From contig OZ035960.1 in the NCBI GenBank assembly GCA_964034945.1, forward strand, positions 24,105,487 through 24,169,486: 64,000 bases of DNA, given 5' to 3'. The translations under genes were made by a program, and so were the position numbers. The number at the start of each line of letters is the position of its first letter. The first letter of the stretch is position 1. Shown here one piece after another: positions 48,047 to 59,243 of this stretch. The notes beneath the pieces were generated by a model. That model made no database searches. It worked only from the letters and a program-made list of their open reading frames with translations, and had not been told where the DNA came from. Source of the stretch: Chrysopilus asiliformis (Eukaryota; Arthropoda; Insecta; Diptera; Rhagionidae).

Positions 48047-48132
48047 ATGTATGGAATAGTTATTTGAAATCATATTGTAAACACATTTCATGTATGGAAC
48101 AGTTATTTGAAATCATATTGTAAACACATATT
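48047..48132 (+). repeat. 43-bp tandem duplication
   Basis: atgtatggaatagttatttg… at 48047-48089 is repeated at 48090-48132 with one t/c difference. Confidence 0.85.
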
Positions 48133-48361
48133 TGGCAGCAGATCATTACATTAGATTCACGCTCATCCTCTTCAAAATCGCCAGTCTCATCGTCTTGGTA
48201 AAATAATAATGCCCTTTTAAGTTCCTTGCGACTTGTTCTTTTAGCGCATGTTTTATTGTTTTTCTGAAATTGCAATTGCGCGTGTACTGTATCTTTTTTA
48301 ATGTTCGGGCTATCAGTTAAAACATGAGAATACTGAAGATACGTAATCTTGCCCGGTTGAG
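48060..48361 (-). pseudogene. Possible exon, perhaps the C-terminal part of a pogo-like transposase
   Basis: On the minus strand a good splice acceptor (tttttgatttcag) is followed at 48361 by an open frame starting QPGKITYLQYSHVLTDSPNI. It continues with a basic stretch (KRTSRKELKRALLF), an acidic one (DDETGDFEEDERE) and CCQIC. A '(V/I)LTDSP' tag followed by basic, acidic and cysteine segments recalls the tail of insect pogo/jerky-type transposases, but this is recollection, not a search. The last ~24 codons are the 43-bp tandem repeat, so the true end is uncertain. It could equally be an exon of a host gene or a chance frame. Confidence 0.3.
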
Positions 48362-48362
48362 C

Positions 48363-49016
48363 TGAAATCAAAAAACTACGTAAATACAAAAGCTGTACAG
48401 TAATTTAAAATGTGAAACCGCATTCTCAAGACGACTTAACACCGGAAATTAATGAGATACTGATTTCTGTTGCATTACTTACTTGCATTACTTACGTGTG
48501 TTGCAGCATAAATATATTTTTATATTCAGCACACAAAAAACGAAAAGCGTATCTCTCCAAGAAACAAATGCAAACTGACGATTACTACTCAATTTAACAT
48601 AGTTCAATTACAGTGCATTTCAAATATAGTGATGTTATGTTTTTAGAATATATTTTTTACGGGAAACTGAAAGTATGTCATCTTAAGCACATTTATCCTA
48701 TATATGAGTTATATAAAATCATATTCATAACATATTTTACCTTTATAATTTGCTACTCACTGTTTTTGAGAAAATTGTAAAAAAAACTGTTTCATTTGTA
48801 TGGAGGTGGGGGTATGAATGGGTCCCATTTTCAGCATATAGAGCCTATCTAGAGGATCCACATATGTTTCTATAAAATAGCCTTCTATCGCAAGCAACCC
48901 CCTTCCCCCACCCTTCTGTCATATTCATTTTCGTAAAAACGAGTCGCTGGATGTAATGAAAGACTATAAACAGTTTTTGAACTCCGAGAATAAAACCCTT
49001 TTCACCTTTAACGGCC
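48363..49016. other. AT-rich sequence with a diverged repeat, no gene seen
   Basis: About 48755-48960 (tttttgagaaaattgtaaaa, a gtatggaggtgggggta stretch and later caacccccttcccccaccc) weakly resembles the 3' half of the Helentron-like family. A 61-codon frame at 48412-48597 (+) has a hydrophobic centre but no domain that can be named. Confidence 0.35.
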
Positions 49017-49133
49017 AATTTATTCACTAGGAGTTAAATCGCCTTAACTCCCTTAACTCACCTTTTACATGGAAAATAACACTAGCTAACTCCCTTAACT
49101 CACTAACTCGGCTTAACTCCTAGTGAATAAATT
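49017..49133. mobile_element. 117-bp palindromic miniature element
   Basis: The ends are a perfect 21-bp inverted repeat (aatttattcactaggagtta plus a). Inside, taactc or gagtta occurs seven times and taactcccttaactcac is repeated directly at about 49044 and 49087. It has no coding capacity, and no target duplication is obvious. It is a very small foldback or MITE-type element. Confidence 0.75.
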
Positions 49134-49339
49134 AGGGGTAAGAGTAAAATGTTATATGGAGATGTTTTTGCCTGTTGTATACGAAGATCACAACGCAACA
49201 GCCATTTTGCTGTCAAAGATTTTACAATATTTTAAGGATAATTTGACGTCACTGATTCTGAATCCGCAAGTGGTTTTTATAAAAGACTATTCTGTAACGA
49301 ATTTCAACTTTCTAACTTAATTAAATCGAGCGTCGCGAG

Positions 49340-49811
49340 TAAGGATGTCAAAAAAGAACCGTTTAAACCGGTTACCCGGTGTTTTTGCTTCGGTTAACCG
49401 GTTTTTTTCGGTGTTTTTTTTTTGGCACGGTTATACCCGGTGTTTTTTTTTAAAGCTAAAAACCATTTAAAAAAACCGATCATTCTTTTTTGTATGGAAA
49501 AATAATTTTAAACCAATTTTCGTGCAACTGATTTGTTAGAAACACTTCTTTTTAGCCACTCTAGACCAAATACAATATTATATTGTTCCATTTATGGTCT
49601 CTTAATGGATTATATGGCATTTCACGTCTTTTGTTTGTATTATAGTGTATTTGTTGTGTCTAAGGCCTAACCTACCCAATTTGAACAAAACGGTTTTTCG
49701 GTGTTTTAATAACCGGTTTTTTGGACCCGGTTAAAACGGCCCGCTTTAAACCGAAGTCTTAAAAACCGGTTTAACCGAAAACCGGGTTTTTTCAAAATTT
49801 TGACATCCCTA
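49340..49811. mobile_element. hAT-like miniature element with perfect 8-bp target duplication
   Basis: gtcgcgag flanks both sides exactly (49332-49339 and 49812-49819). The ends are taaggatgtcaaaa and, reversed, tagggatgtcaaaa, 13 of 14. An 8-bp duplication with such ends indicates hAT. Both outer thirds are packed with ggttaaaccgg, ggttaaccgg, cccggtgttttt and ccggtttt words, probably transposase-binding sites. The 472-bp element encodes no protein. Confidence 0.85.
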
Positions 49812-49849
49812 GTCGCGAGGGCCTTAATCGCTCGACTCTAGGCGCGGCA

Positions 49850-50035
49850 CAGTGGCGTCCCAAAGTTTTGTATAAAAAAAATTCAAATTTTCTATAACAT
49901 ATCCGAAAATTATTCAAATCGGAGAGCGAAACCTGAGTACCTTTGCTTGGAAGTCAAAAATATATTCAGAATATATCATCCCACCGTTAGGTGGATAAAA
50001 TTGGGTTTTACTAAATTTTTTACTACAAAAATAGC
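49850..50035 (+). repeat. Dispersed repeat with a ccaccgttaggtgg box
   Basis: tttctataacatatccgaaa, 'cctgagtacctttgcttgga' and 'atcccaccgttaggtggata' share order with 52740-52890 (…ttgagtacctctgtgtattg…, ctcaccactaggtggatta). It is a two-copy family in this window, non-coding. Confidence 0.5.
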
Positions 50036-51714
50036 AAAAACCACATTATAAGCACTTTTTAGACATACTACATATTTTCATGTTTCGTTTAAAAAATCAT
50101 AAAAAGTGTTTAAAAAAGAAGTGTAAAATTAATTATGTATGACGAAAGTGAGATTTTGACAACCCTAATATATTTACTGGATGAATTGAAAACAGAAATT
50201 TGTTGAACAGCATACACCAGTAATTAAATGTACACCAACACTTTTAAAGAAAATAAAACAATTAAAAGCAGCCGCTCGGAGCTCACTTAGGAAAAATATT
50301 TAAAAGTTTTGTAAAAGTTCAGAGTTTAAGCCAAAATAAAACTTTTAAAAGCGTATATAGGTCTGAAACGCCCTCTAGGCGTGCAAAAATACAAATTAAC
50401 CGCAACAGGAGCCGAATTTAAGCATTCTCCATACTTAGAGTAGACTTGAGTTTATATGCAATATATTGCATGGCAAGGCTTCTCAACTAAATAAAATCCG
50501 AAGGCACTCTTTTTTATACACTAGTATATAATTTTTGATCCTAGCGGAGCAGACCTGGAAAATTTTCCACAATCTATGAAAGGACATTATGTAGCTGGAA
50601 ACCAGAATAAACGTTCTCGAGATTCAGCGGTTTGCATACATTTTCTGTAGGAAATTTGTATCTATGTTGACTTTTATCACCCTAAACAACAGCCAACGCT
50701 ATCCAAAGTGGACTTCACTTTTTCCGTATATTCACAGATTATACACAAAATGTGTATATATAAGATAGTACTAATATATAATATATGTGGAGCAAACCTA
50801 ACCACAAAGTGCTTTTTATTTAATTTTTTCTGCTGTTGAACTTGTGAAGTCGTACACTTCCTTCCTTTTCCGGTTGAACTGAGTAACGAGATAGATTTAT
50901 ATGTCTGTCCCAATGTGCAAATGTGTATTTGCAAAGCAACGATTTTGTACAACTGTTCTAGAGGTGGTTCTATTCCATCATATATACAAATATTTTACCA
51001 TATACGATTGCTATTTGGGTATTTTACTACTATATACAAATATAAGTATGACATAGTATTCCTGTCTCAAATTGGCATTGGTCTCACGTTTCAAGGGCCC
51101 GTGATTTATGACTCATGGGCAGGCATAGCTTTGACCTTTTACATGGGCCATTTTGCTCCTATTTCACTTTTTTTACGTTGATACTTAATACATCTCTTCG
51201 CAATGGAAAAATTTGGTACACGATAAGCTTCCGGGAATTTCGTACATAATACACTTACCCGTTGACTGTCTGCAATTACTGTCATTTCATGTTAAGTTGT
51301 ATAAACTTTTGATTTACAAATTGGGTGAAATCTCGGAAAATTCCAGGAAAATTACGTCAATAGATCGTAATAATTCAAATGCGTATTCAAATGTGAACAT
51401 TGTTACAAAGCTATTTAAATTTTACAGAAGCTTGTATATTGTATTTTTTTTCTTTGATAACGAATACCTACTCTTATTAAAAAATTCGCCGAACTTTGTA
51501 ATTAAATAGAATTTTTTTTGGTTCTAAGAACAGTTCGGTTTTATAAAAATTTAATATAAACTGGGTCCACAATTACATCGGTAAGAACAATTTTAATGAA
51601 AAAATGTCTAACCTTTCTCTGTAAGTCCTTAAATTATTTAATACTATCATGTTTCTGTATTCGAAAGAAAACATATCACCATTTCAAGAACTTTTTAATG
51701 GTCTTACCTATACT
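50036..51714. other. AT-rich sequence, no gene seen
   Basis: Overlapping frames at 50677-51181 lie on both strands without a domain. Nothing else is recognised. Confidence 0.35.
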
Positions 51715-52060
51715 TTGATAAAATATAATATCAATTGTGATCAACACAAAACTTTCCTCTGCAATATTTTGTTTCGGTAAAAATTTGTAAAAAATATTTT
51801 TTTTTTAAATATTTCGAAAACCGTTAACACATTGACTGCCATGGCTATCATTTTTGATAGCTAGTGAAAATTGGCACTAATTCATGAGCGGCCAAGGCTA
51901 TCATTTTCGATAGCTGGGTGTACAATCTACATGCATACATACATACATTCATACATACGCACATTCTACATACGTCTACATGTATTGGCATCTCCCTCAC
52001 ATTTTTGCAAAATTGGTCTGGTAGTCAACGTGTTAAAGATACGCAAAAACCGTTAAAGGA
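51715..52060 (-). repeat. Family F fragment, minus strand, split by a piggyBac-like insertion
   Basis: aattgtgatcaacacaaaac, 'ctttcctctgcaatattttg' and 'aaatatttcgaaaaccg' reach TTAA at 51824 and resume after 52036 with agatacgcaaaaaccgttaa. Removing 51828-52032 and one TTAA restores a continuous repeat. Confidence 0.65.
51828..52032. mobile_element. piggyBac-like miniature element with twin hairpins
   Basis: TTAA flanks at 51824-51827 and 52033-52036. The ends cacattgactgcca and, reversed, cacgttgactacca match at 12 of 14. The 205-bp interior holds two hairpins, gctatcatttttgatagc (about 51844) and gctatcattttcgatagc (about 51897), and a (CATA)n run at about 51930-51958. TTAA flanks and C-starting TIRs indicate piggyBac; the family differs from the cccgttcggta one. 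No coding capacity. Confidence 0.8.
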
Positions 52061-52069
52061 AAAAATGGT

Positions 52070-52480
52070 TATAAGCATCGGTTTCAGGCAAAAGTATGAG
52101 GATGTCCGTGCATTTATCTGTCGATCTGTCCATTTTACGTATCTTAAATAACGCGACTTGAATTTTTTTGTAAATAAGTTTCACAAAAATCGTGGTTTTC
52201 TATTAACTTTTGGAAAAGTAATGGTAGCTATAACGGGTACGTCCCATACTTTTTTTTAAATACCGTTTTTGAAAATTTCTCGAAACCTATGCTCTATTAT
52301 GAAAAAATGCTTATAACTAAATTCAAACAATATAAAATTTCATGCATTTTTTGCTTTAACGGCTTTTAAGTATCTTTAATAGTTACGTAACTTCAAATTC
52401 TTTTTTACATATTTTTTGTCGAAACTAAATATTGCAGAAGAAAGTTTTGTGTTGATCACAACTAATATTTTTTATATATC
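52070..52480 (+). repeat. Family F copy
   Basis: atcggtttcaggcaaaagta, 'tgaggatgtccgtgcattta', 'tctgtcgatctgtccatttt', 'ggtagctataacgggtacgt' and, near the end, 'gaagaaagttttgtgttgat' run in the same order as 53910-54500. It lies head-to-head with the minus-strand fragment at 51715-52060. Confidence 0.7.
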
Positions 52481-52739
52481 TTTTGCCAAATCAGAGGTTT
52501 CTTACAACACGGCATTTTCCAGGAACATATCTACCGTTGTATAGGCGGGTTATCTGTATATTAATTTCAACAAAGACGCACTCCCAAAACCCAATTAGAC
52601 CACGACATAAGAGGGACCGAAATATTCTGCCCACAAATCTTGTTATAATTACCCGTTTTCGAGAAAATTGCAAAAATACTTTCCATTAGTATGCGGAAGA
52701 TTCGGTTTTCCTGTCTTTGAATGTAATTTAACTTTTTTT

Positions 52740-52890
52740 TATAAATGTAGATCTATTATTTCTCGAAATTTTGAGTACCTCTGTGTATTGAATTTCAATA
52801 AATTCCCAATCTTTCATTATATGGGGTTTAATTATGTAAGAAAGGAATCATCTCACCACTAGGTGGATTAAGATACGTTTTTTTAGGAAA
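52740..52890 (+). repeat. Second copy of the ccaccnntaggtgg repeat
   Basis: Aligns in order with 49850-50035 ('ttgagtacctctgtg', 'tctcaccactaggtggatta'). It is diverged and non-coding. Confidence 0.5.
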
Positions 52891-53909
52891 ATCAATGCAA
52901 TAAAATTAATTGTATTAAAGTAGAATTTATAAAACGTTTAGTCTCAAGAGTTCTCATAAACAAAAACTCAAGTAAGAGTAATATCCCTTATTCGTTTACG
53001 CTAGGGATAAAAACTCACCATTTATTCAATCCCTTTAGATCCCCTACAACTACACCAGTGTGCAATACTTAAATATGTACTTTCTCTCATCCATCTATCC
53101 ACCCATCTATATATATATGTCGTAAATTTTTGTTGGACTTGGGTCATGCAGAAAAAAAACCATCAAAACTTTAAGGCAAATAAAAATGTATTTTACAACC
53201 TATTTGGATATGTTGGAATTTCAAGCACTAGAGCTTAAAAGTGCATGGTACCGATGGGGAAGGGGTGTACTGCTTTCAGTCATTTTCCATCTTCAATCTA
53301 TCCTCCTCATCTGGCTGTAAAAGACGAATAGGTTAAAACAACAACTCCAAACGTCTTTGGGGTAAAGTTTATGAGACCCTAGGGTGCCAATAAATTGGGG
53401 CCACGTGCTGAACTCACGTATTTGTTGTACGATGGCCAGTAATATCAACAGAAAAAACCCGGGATTTGTTGTGGGAAATTTATTTTAACAACAATATTTA
53501 TTTGCAAGGTACGATATGCTATTACATAGTTGTATTCTCGCACAATACCGTTTTATTTTTCTCTGACATTGTCAACTAAGTTATCGATTCTTCTTCGATA
53601 TTGTTCAGCTACAGAGCATACTATAATTAAATGAAGTAAATAATGGACCAAAGAAATTGCTTCAAAACCGTAACGCTAAATAATGGGAATCTTTATACGC
53701 ATTTGACTAACTCATGTGAAAAGGGATACAGCATATCATAATCGATACCACACGGTTTTGAATTTTTTACCGAAATTTCCTTATTATCTCAATAAATGGA
53801 AATCTTAAGGGCCATTTACATTCTACACAAAAAACAAAATTCTGTAATTCATACAAAAAAGGCGGGAAATTTTTTTACTTTCCTCCGCTATAGTAGGAAT
53901 TCGAAAACG
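52891..53909. other. AT-rich sequence, no gene seen
   Basis: Short TA run near 53110. 53220-53480 is a little less AT-rich, with no open frame of note. Confidence 0.35.
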
Positions 53910-54500
53910 GGGGCAGATAGAAATTTTCTGATTAGTACGAAATCCGTTTCAGGCAAAATTATGAGGATGTCCATGCATTTATCTGTCGGTCTGTCCATTT
54001 TACTTATCTTCAATAACTCGAGTACTCGTTGAGCTAGCGACCTGAAATTTTTGTAAATATGGTTTTCAATAATCGCAGTTTTCTATTTACTTGAAGTAAT
54101 GGTAACTATAACGGGTACGTCCCGTACATTTTTTTTTTAAAAACAGTTTTTTGAAAATTTCTCGATAACTGTGCGCTTTTGGAAAGAATTCAATATAACA
54201 AAATTTTAAGGATATAAAATTTTCAAAATTTTTCGCTTTAAATGGTTTTTACGAATCTTCTCAAGATATTGGAAAAAATAGAGTTTTTTGAAAATGTCTC
54301 AGGAACTATGCGTTTTCGAGAAAAAAAACGCCTATAACCAAATTCAAAGAAAATAAAATGTCCTGCATTTTTTCTCTTAACGGTTATGTAAAAACCTTTA
54401 ACGGTGCTTGAGATATTTGAACAAATATTATTTTTTACATATTTTTTCTAAGCCAAATATTGCTTAGCTAAATGTTGATCATAACCGAAATTTTTCTTTT
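53910..54500 (+). repeat. Family F, longest copy
   Basis: gcagatagaaattttctgat, 'aaattatgaggatgtccatg', 'tctgtcggtctgtccatttt', 'gagctagcgacctgaaattt', 'ggtaactataacgggtacgt', several 'aaatttctcgataactgtgcg' variants and 'aaatgttgatcataaccga' give the block order used for the other copies. The 'cgaaaac/cgataac' phrase is repeated at about 54160, 54300 and 54410, a weak tandem structure. No protein is encoded. Confidence 0.7.
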
Positions 54501-56045
54501 AAGAGTCGTACTTAAATGCCTAATCTTTTTTTGCTCCTATTTCATTTGTTTGGCTGTGGAAATATAAACATTTTTTATAAAACTGAATAGATCAAAATTT
54601 TTCTGTCTGTCTTTAAAAATCGCGGAACGATGCAACGCATTTGGTATGCCGTATCTCTAAGTTTTCAATTCTTCGAAATTAATATAAATTCATCAAAAAC
54701 TTTCTATACCTGCAAAGTATGCAATAGAGGAAAAATATTAATTAATTCTAACTTCAAAGTTATTTTACTATACTATGTGCAATGTCAATAAAGTCGTGAA
54801 TTTTTTTATCATGTTCTTTAGTCATCCTCGTTTCTGTCGATGGAATTGAAGAATAAGAATTGAAGTAATATAAGTAAAAAAAAACTGAAAAAAGATTAAA
54901 AAAAACGAAAGTCAAACCCTCATTCTCTCATGTCAGAAGGAAGTTTTATTCAACAAATATTTTCCCTTCTTTAATTAAAATTCTTTAGAAACTTTCATCA
55001 AGGGGTAACTATGCGTAAAATGAATTCCAAAAGTCGTCCTAAGGAGGTAGAAAATGGCAGTAAAACACGAGTGTATGCTATCATATACGAAAAACGGAAC
55101 AAACATTTCCGCCAAACCACTTAAGCCCCTGGGCCACCCATCAAAGTGAAAACAAGGGTTGTTTTCATTCTCGGGATGAATCAATTTTGAAAAGTTTCGT
55201 AAAATGGTCAAATTATTATATTTTAAATAGTAGTTTAATTAGTTTGGAAGTCTTTTCAATATGAAAATATTTTAATCTACTTGTAATTAGTAAATATGCT
55301 TGTAGGCCATTAAATAGATGATGTTAGCGTTTTAAGTAGATCTTAAAGGGTTTAGTATTCGAAATCATTTAATTTTTAAATTGTTTCTCTAAAGTTTTCT
55401 AAAAAAAAATCACAAATAAGATCAAAGTGAAAAATTTTGTAAAATTCCATTTTACAAAAAAAAATTTTTTTTCCAAAGTCTGGAAATCCTGAAAAAATGT
55501 ATTTTTAGCAGGAAAATAAATGAACGACATACCACCACCAGAGACTTATGTAAAATGTCACCCCAGGAATGTATTTTACCGATGAATTTTCTGCAAAATG
55601 TCTTTCTCTTCAAATGTTTTTTTTAACAAAAAAAAATATTATTTTTTGTGATGGAGATTATTTTGGCGTTAAAAAAAACTTTCGTACATCATCACAAACA
55701 CCTCGCCGCTAATCGTCATTACAGAAAAACTGAAAAAAAAGTCTTTAAGAAGTTATAAACACTACGTTGAATGAAAATCTTTACAAAAGATAAAAAATAA
55801 ATTAGCATTATACCTGTCAACGCCGCCGGTTTAAAATATTTTTTCTAGACGCTTTAAAAATATAGAAAAAATCAGAAATTAGATCCTTGCAGGTTTTGAG
55901 AAAAAAAGCGTTACCCTTAAAATAAAACCCTTTGATCAGGGGTTGCCCGAAAAATACGTCATGCAAATTTTCGGCATTTTGAGCCCCTTCGTGGCGATTT
56001 TCCTCAATTTTCTGTATGAAGTTTAGAACCCTCGTCACACTACCA
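54501..56045. other. AT-rich sequence, no gene seen
   Basis: Frames at 54975-55211 and 55817-56038 (-) are short and unrecognised. Long A and T runs are frequent. Confidence 0.35.
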
Positions 56046-56274
56046 CACAGAAAAAAATAATTTTGTATTATTTACAAAATGGGTTTAACAAAAAAAAATT
56101 CGTAAATATTTCTGAAGTTTTGTATATACTTCGTAATATTAACAAATATTTTTTCGTATAGTTATTAAAATTTGTTAATATTACGAAGTATATACAAAAC
56201 TTCAGTAATATTTACGAATTTTTTTTTTTTGTTAAACCCATTTTGTAAATAATACAAAATTATTTTTTTCTGTG
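56046..56274. mobile_element. Near-perfect palindromic element, ~100-bp arms
   Basis: 56046-56147 is the inverse of 56170-56274 apart from one mismatch and a 3-base difference in an A-run, with a 22-base loop. It begins cacagaaaaaaataattttg and ends with the inverse (…ctgtg). Ends starting CACAG-A-rich are common in mariner-type miniature elements, but the flanks do not show a clear TA duplication. The close arm identity means a recent origin or ongoing gene conversion between arms. Confidence 0.85.
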
Positions 56275-56282
56275 CACAGACC

Positions 56283-56919
56283 CTCTCTCACCATACTCAA
56301 AGTGTGCCGTATTTTGAACGGGTCATTTTCCGGAAAAATGCACTTAAAAAGGAAAAAAAATTGTTAAGGGTGAGTTTTGTTTACATTTTGAGAATTCTTT
56401 CTAATTCACAGTGCAGCCGCTTTTAGGACATCCAGTGGGTTATCAACAAGGGCGTCATTTTCTGACGCATTGGTTTAGACTGCAGCCTAAACAATAGTAA
56501 AGATTTACGACTACAATTTCTACAAAGTATTTTTTCGCAAAAAAAATTGTTTTAAATAAATAAAAAAAATAAAGTAGCGAACATAAAATTGAATATCGAT
56601 GTAATTGGAAAAAACGTTCAGCATTTTATTTCAAAATACATTTACGTAATGTCGTTTCAAATCATTTTCAATAAACCAATTCCTTTCAAGTCGTACCCTT
56701 TCGGCACCAAATAACATCCTTGACTCTTGGTTTTTCATCATTCCCATTTTTCAGCCTGATTTACCCCGTTTTTGGCGAAGCAATTCGATTTTGTGAATTT
56801 TCTTACCAAGGGAAAAACCTTTTTCTTGGATACAGGGATTTTTTTTTGTTTTGGGCCCGGTAGCGGAATATTGGAAGTGAATTGTTCTTCCTGTTAAAAG
56901 AGCGGGTTAAGTTAGTAAA
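56283..56919. other. Sequence upstream of a candidate exon
   Basis: A splice-acceptor-like tract (cattcccatttttcag, ending about 56754) precedes a slightly less AT-rich stretch leading to the ATG at 56920. It could be 5' untranslated exon sequence, unproven. Confidence 0.25.
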
Positions 56920-56982
56920 ATGTCGAAAGTGGCTGCTGTAAAGGCGGCATTGGTGGGTATATATCAGCAAAAAGAAAACTTA
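56920..56982 (+). CDS. Candidate short coding exon (unrecognised)
   Basis: ATG in a good insect context (gtaaaATGtcg) opens 21 codons, MSKVAAVKAALVGIYQQKEN and L, ending exactly at a consensus splice donor GTAAGT (56983). Read through, the frame stops 14 codons later. The stretch has balanced codon usage and is alanine- and lysine-rich, unlike the F/K/N-rich chance frames around it. No homologue is recognised and no downstream exon can be assigned in the window. It may be the first coding exon of a host gene, a retroelement start, or chance. Confidence 0.25.
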
Positions 56983-56991
56983 GTAAGTAGA

Positions 56992-58265
56992 AAATTCAAT
57001 TACAGTATAAAACTCTTTGAGTAATTGCTCTGTCAGGAGCAGAACTCAAAGTTACATGTATTGCTTGCTTGTTACTTTTTAGTCATTCTGACATTAGACG
57101 GTGGGTACACAGTATGACATGTCTATCATGTAATACTCAATATTTTGTATTCAGTTAACATCTTTACATGTGAAATTGCTTAAAATTATACTTATATTTA
57201 TATTATGTGGTACTCGTAGTCAATAGAATCGTATCAAGAGTTGGAAAATTAAAGACTTTGAGTCTTAATTAACCGACAACTAAAATTACAATGTAATATA
57301 TAACCAAAAATTTAACATTTCCGGCTTTGATAGATATTAGAACCATAGCAACCATCTTCTGATTTTTTACCGCATGAGTAACTTGTGCTCATAAAGATGA
57401 TTAGGTGTGTTTTTAATGTTCTGAAGCTGTGTACAAAGGGGTTGAACTAAAAAAATCAATTTTTCAATTATCGAATTCTAACAATGCCCAAAAGTTGTCT
57501 ATTGAAAAAAATAGAACCAAAAATATTCGCGGTATCTTTACAGGATCTCAACGAATTTTGACACACTTGAGACCTATCTCAATCGCTTTAGTGTCCCCAA
57601 AAACCTAAAGATTATAAATTTCATTGAAACCGGTCGAGCTGTTTCCAAAAAAGGTGGTGCTTTTACGTGGTAAAAACAGCTCGTGCCTGTTCAAAACCGT
57701 ACAAAATATCAAAGAAAGAGTTCGAAAATTTCAATTCAAAGTTATTTTTCCAGGTAACCGAAAAATACAATTTACACCAACAGTTTATTTTTAAATGTTA
57801 TCTAATGACATACAGCTTAGCAGCGGTGATATGAAACCTTTTTACACAATTAAAAATTCAAAATTTCAAAGAAAAAATGTCACTCGAAAATTAATTGAGG
57901 TAGAAACTTTAATTTTTGTACGGAACATGCTTTTATCAAAAGTTACTCATCTTTCGAAAATGGAAAAAAAACTAAACAACTCTTTCCCTCCTCTCCCATA
58001 CAAATGTAATACATTTTTGTGATTTTCTCGAAAACGGTTTTTTTTTTCAAACAATTTATCAAGACATAAAGTGTTTATAATATGATTCTATATAACTTTC
58101 CCATAGATGAAAATTTAATTAAAGTCAATTTTTTTTATAAATTCAATTGGACTTTTCAATTTTCACACATACATACACTTTGTTGCGGACCTGTTTCGGA
58201 GTTGATGGATATATGCCCCGGGGGAGCCGTTACAATTTAGATTTTTGAAGTGATTTTAATATCTT
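56992..58265. other. AT-rich sequence with a diverged repeat
   Basis: About 57955-58165 ('cgaaaacgg', 'caaacaatttatcaagacat', 'atgattctatataactttcc') resembles the central part of the Helentron-like family. The remainder is unrecognised. If 56920-56982 is an exon, this would be intron. Confidence 0.4.
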
Positions 58266-58517
58266 TCTCTATACATCGATATTAAATGATGTTATATTAA
58301 AAATTCATTATTTGCAGTAACTTTACAACACAAATGATCGAAACTTAAAATCCCTTTTCCCCTCCCTGCCGACCAAACTCCAAAAAGTGTCTTGTTTCTA
58401 ACATATTCTATTTTGCAAAAAAACATAAAAAAGTAAAATTTTAAGTTTCAATCATTTGTGTTGTGTTGCAAATAATGAATTTTTAATATAACATCATTTA
58501 ATATCGATGTATAGAGA
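58266..58517. repeat. Long inverted repeat, ~80-bp arms, 85-base spacer
   Basis: 58266-58351 (tctctatacatcgatattaa…) is the inverse of 58437-58517. The pairing is near-perfect except for six extra bases in the left arm and about three substitutions. The right edge (atagaga) and left edge (tctctat) are exact. The spacer holds a C/T-rich stretch. It is a foldback-type element or inverted duplication, with no coding content. Confidence 0.85.
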
Positions 58518-59243
58518 ACTTGTTTTAGTTTTCAAACTTTGTAATTTTTCGTTATATGTTGAAACAGCCGAAACAATAAGCCTATGGGGATAGCCTCAAT
58601 ATCAAATTTGAATACTTTCACAAAGTAATTTTAATATGGCTTCTTTGCTTCTTGTTTCAATTTTATAAAACTTTCCATATAGACAGATTTTTTGTTTCAG
58701 TCGCCTGTTTCTCTTATTTTCTCTCTATCCATTGGAAGTTATTTTCTTTGTAAAATCCATATATGTAAAAGAGTGCTATAAGACCACGAAATCATTGTTA
58801 ACAAGAGCCTTTGAAAGTAACAAGGAAAAAATAAGGAAAAACGAAAATGAAAAAGTCCCTCTGGGCTTAGAACATTCTAATCAAACATTACACGCGTGTA
58901 CGTAAATTGTACACATGTATTCACTCCCTTCTCATGCATATTTGATTCTTTCGGAAAATGATTTTCCTTAAAATGAAAATATACTTTTATTCAACGTGTG
59001 TGTGTGTGTGTGTCTAAGTTGTCTATATTTTTTAAATGAAGCTTTGTAATTGGGACAATCATAGATTTTACATTGACAAATTGATATATGATTTTTTTTG
59101 TCGGTCGTTTTATTTTTGTTTTAACTTAATGCATGTCGATCGAGGTCATTCCAAAATGCAAATATAAAGCAAAATTTTGCTGGAAATTAAATTAATTGTA
59201 TACATTTTTTAATTCAATTTTTTCCACATACTAAATGCAGTTA
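58518..59243. other. AT-rich sequence with a (GT)n run
   Basis: 58997-59012 is gtgtgtgtgtgtgtgt. No coding signal. Confidence 0.5.
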
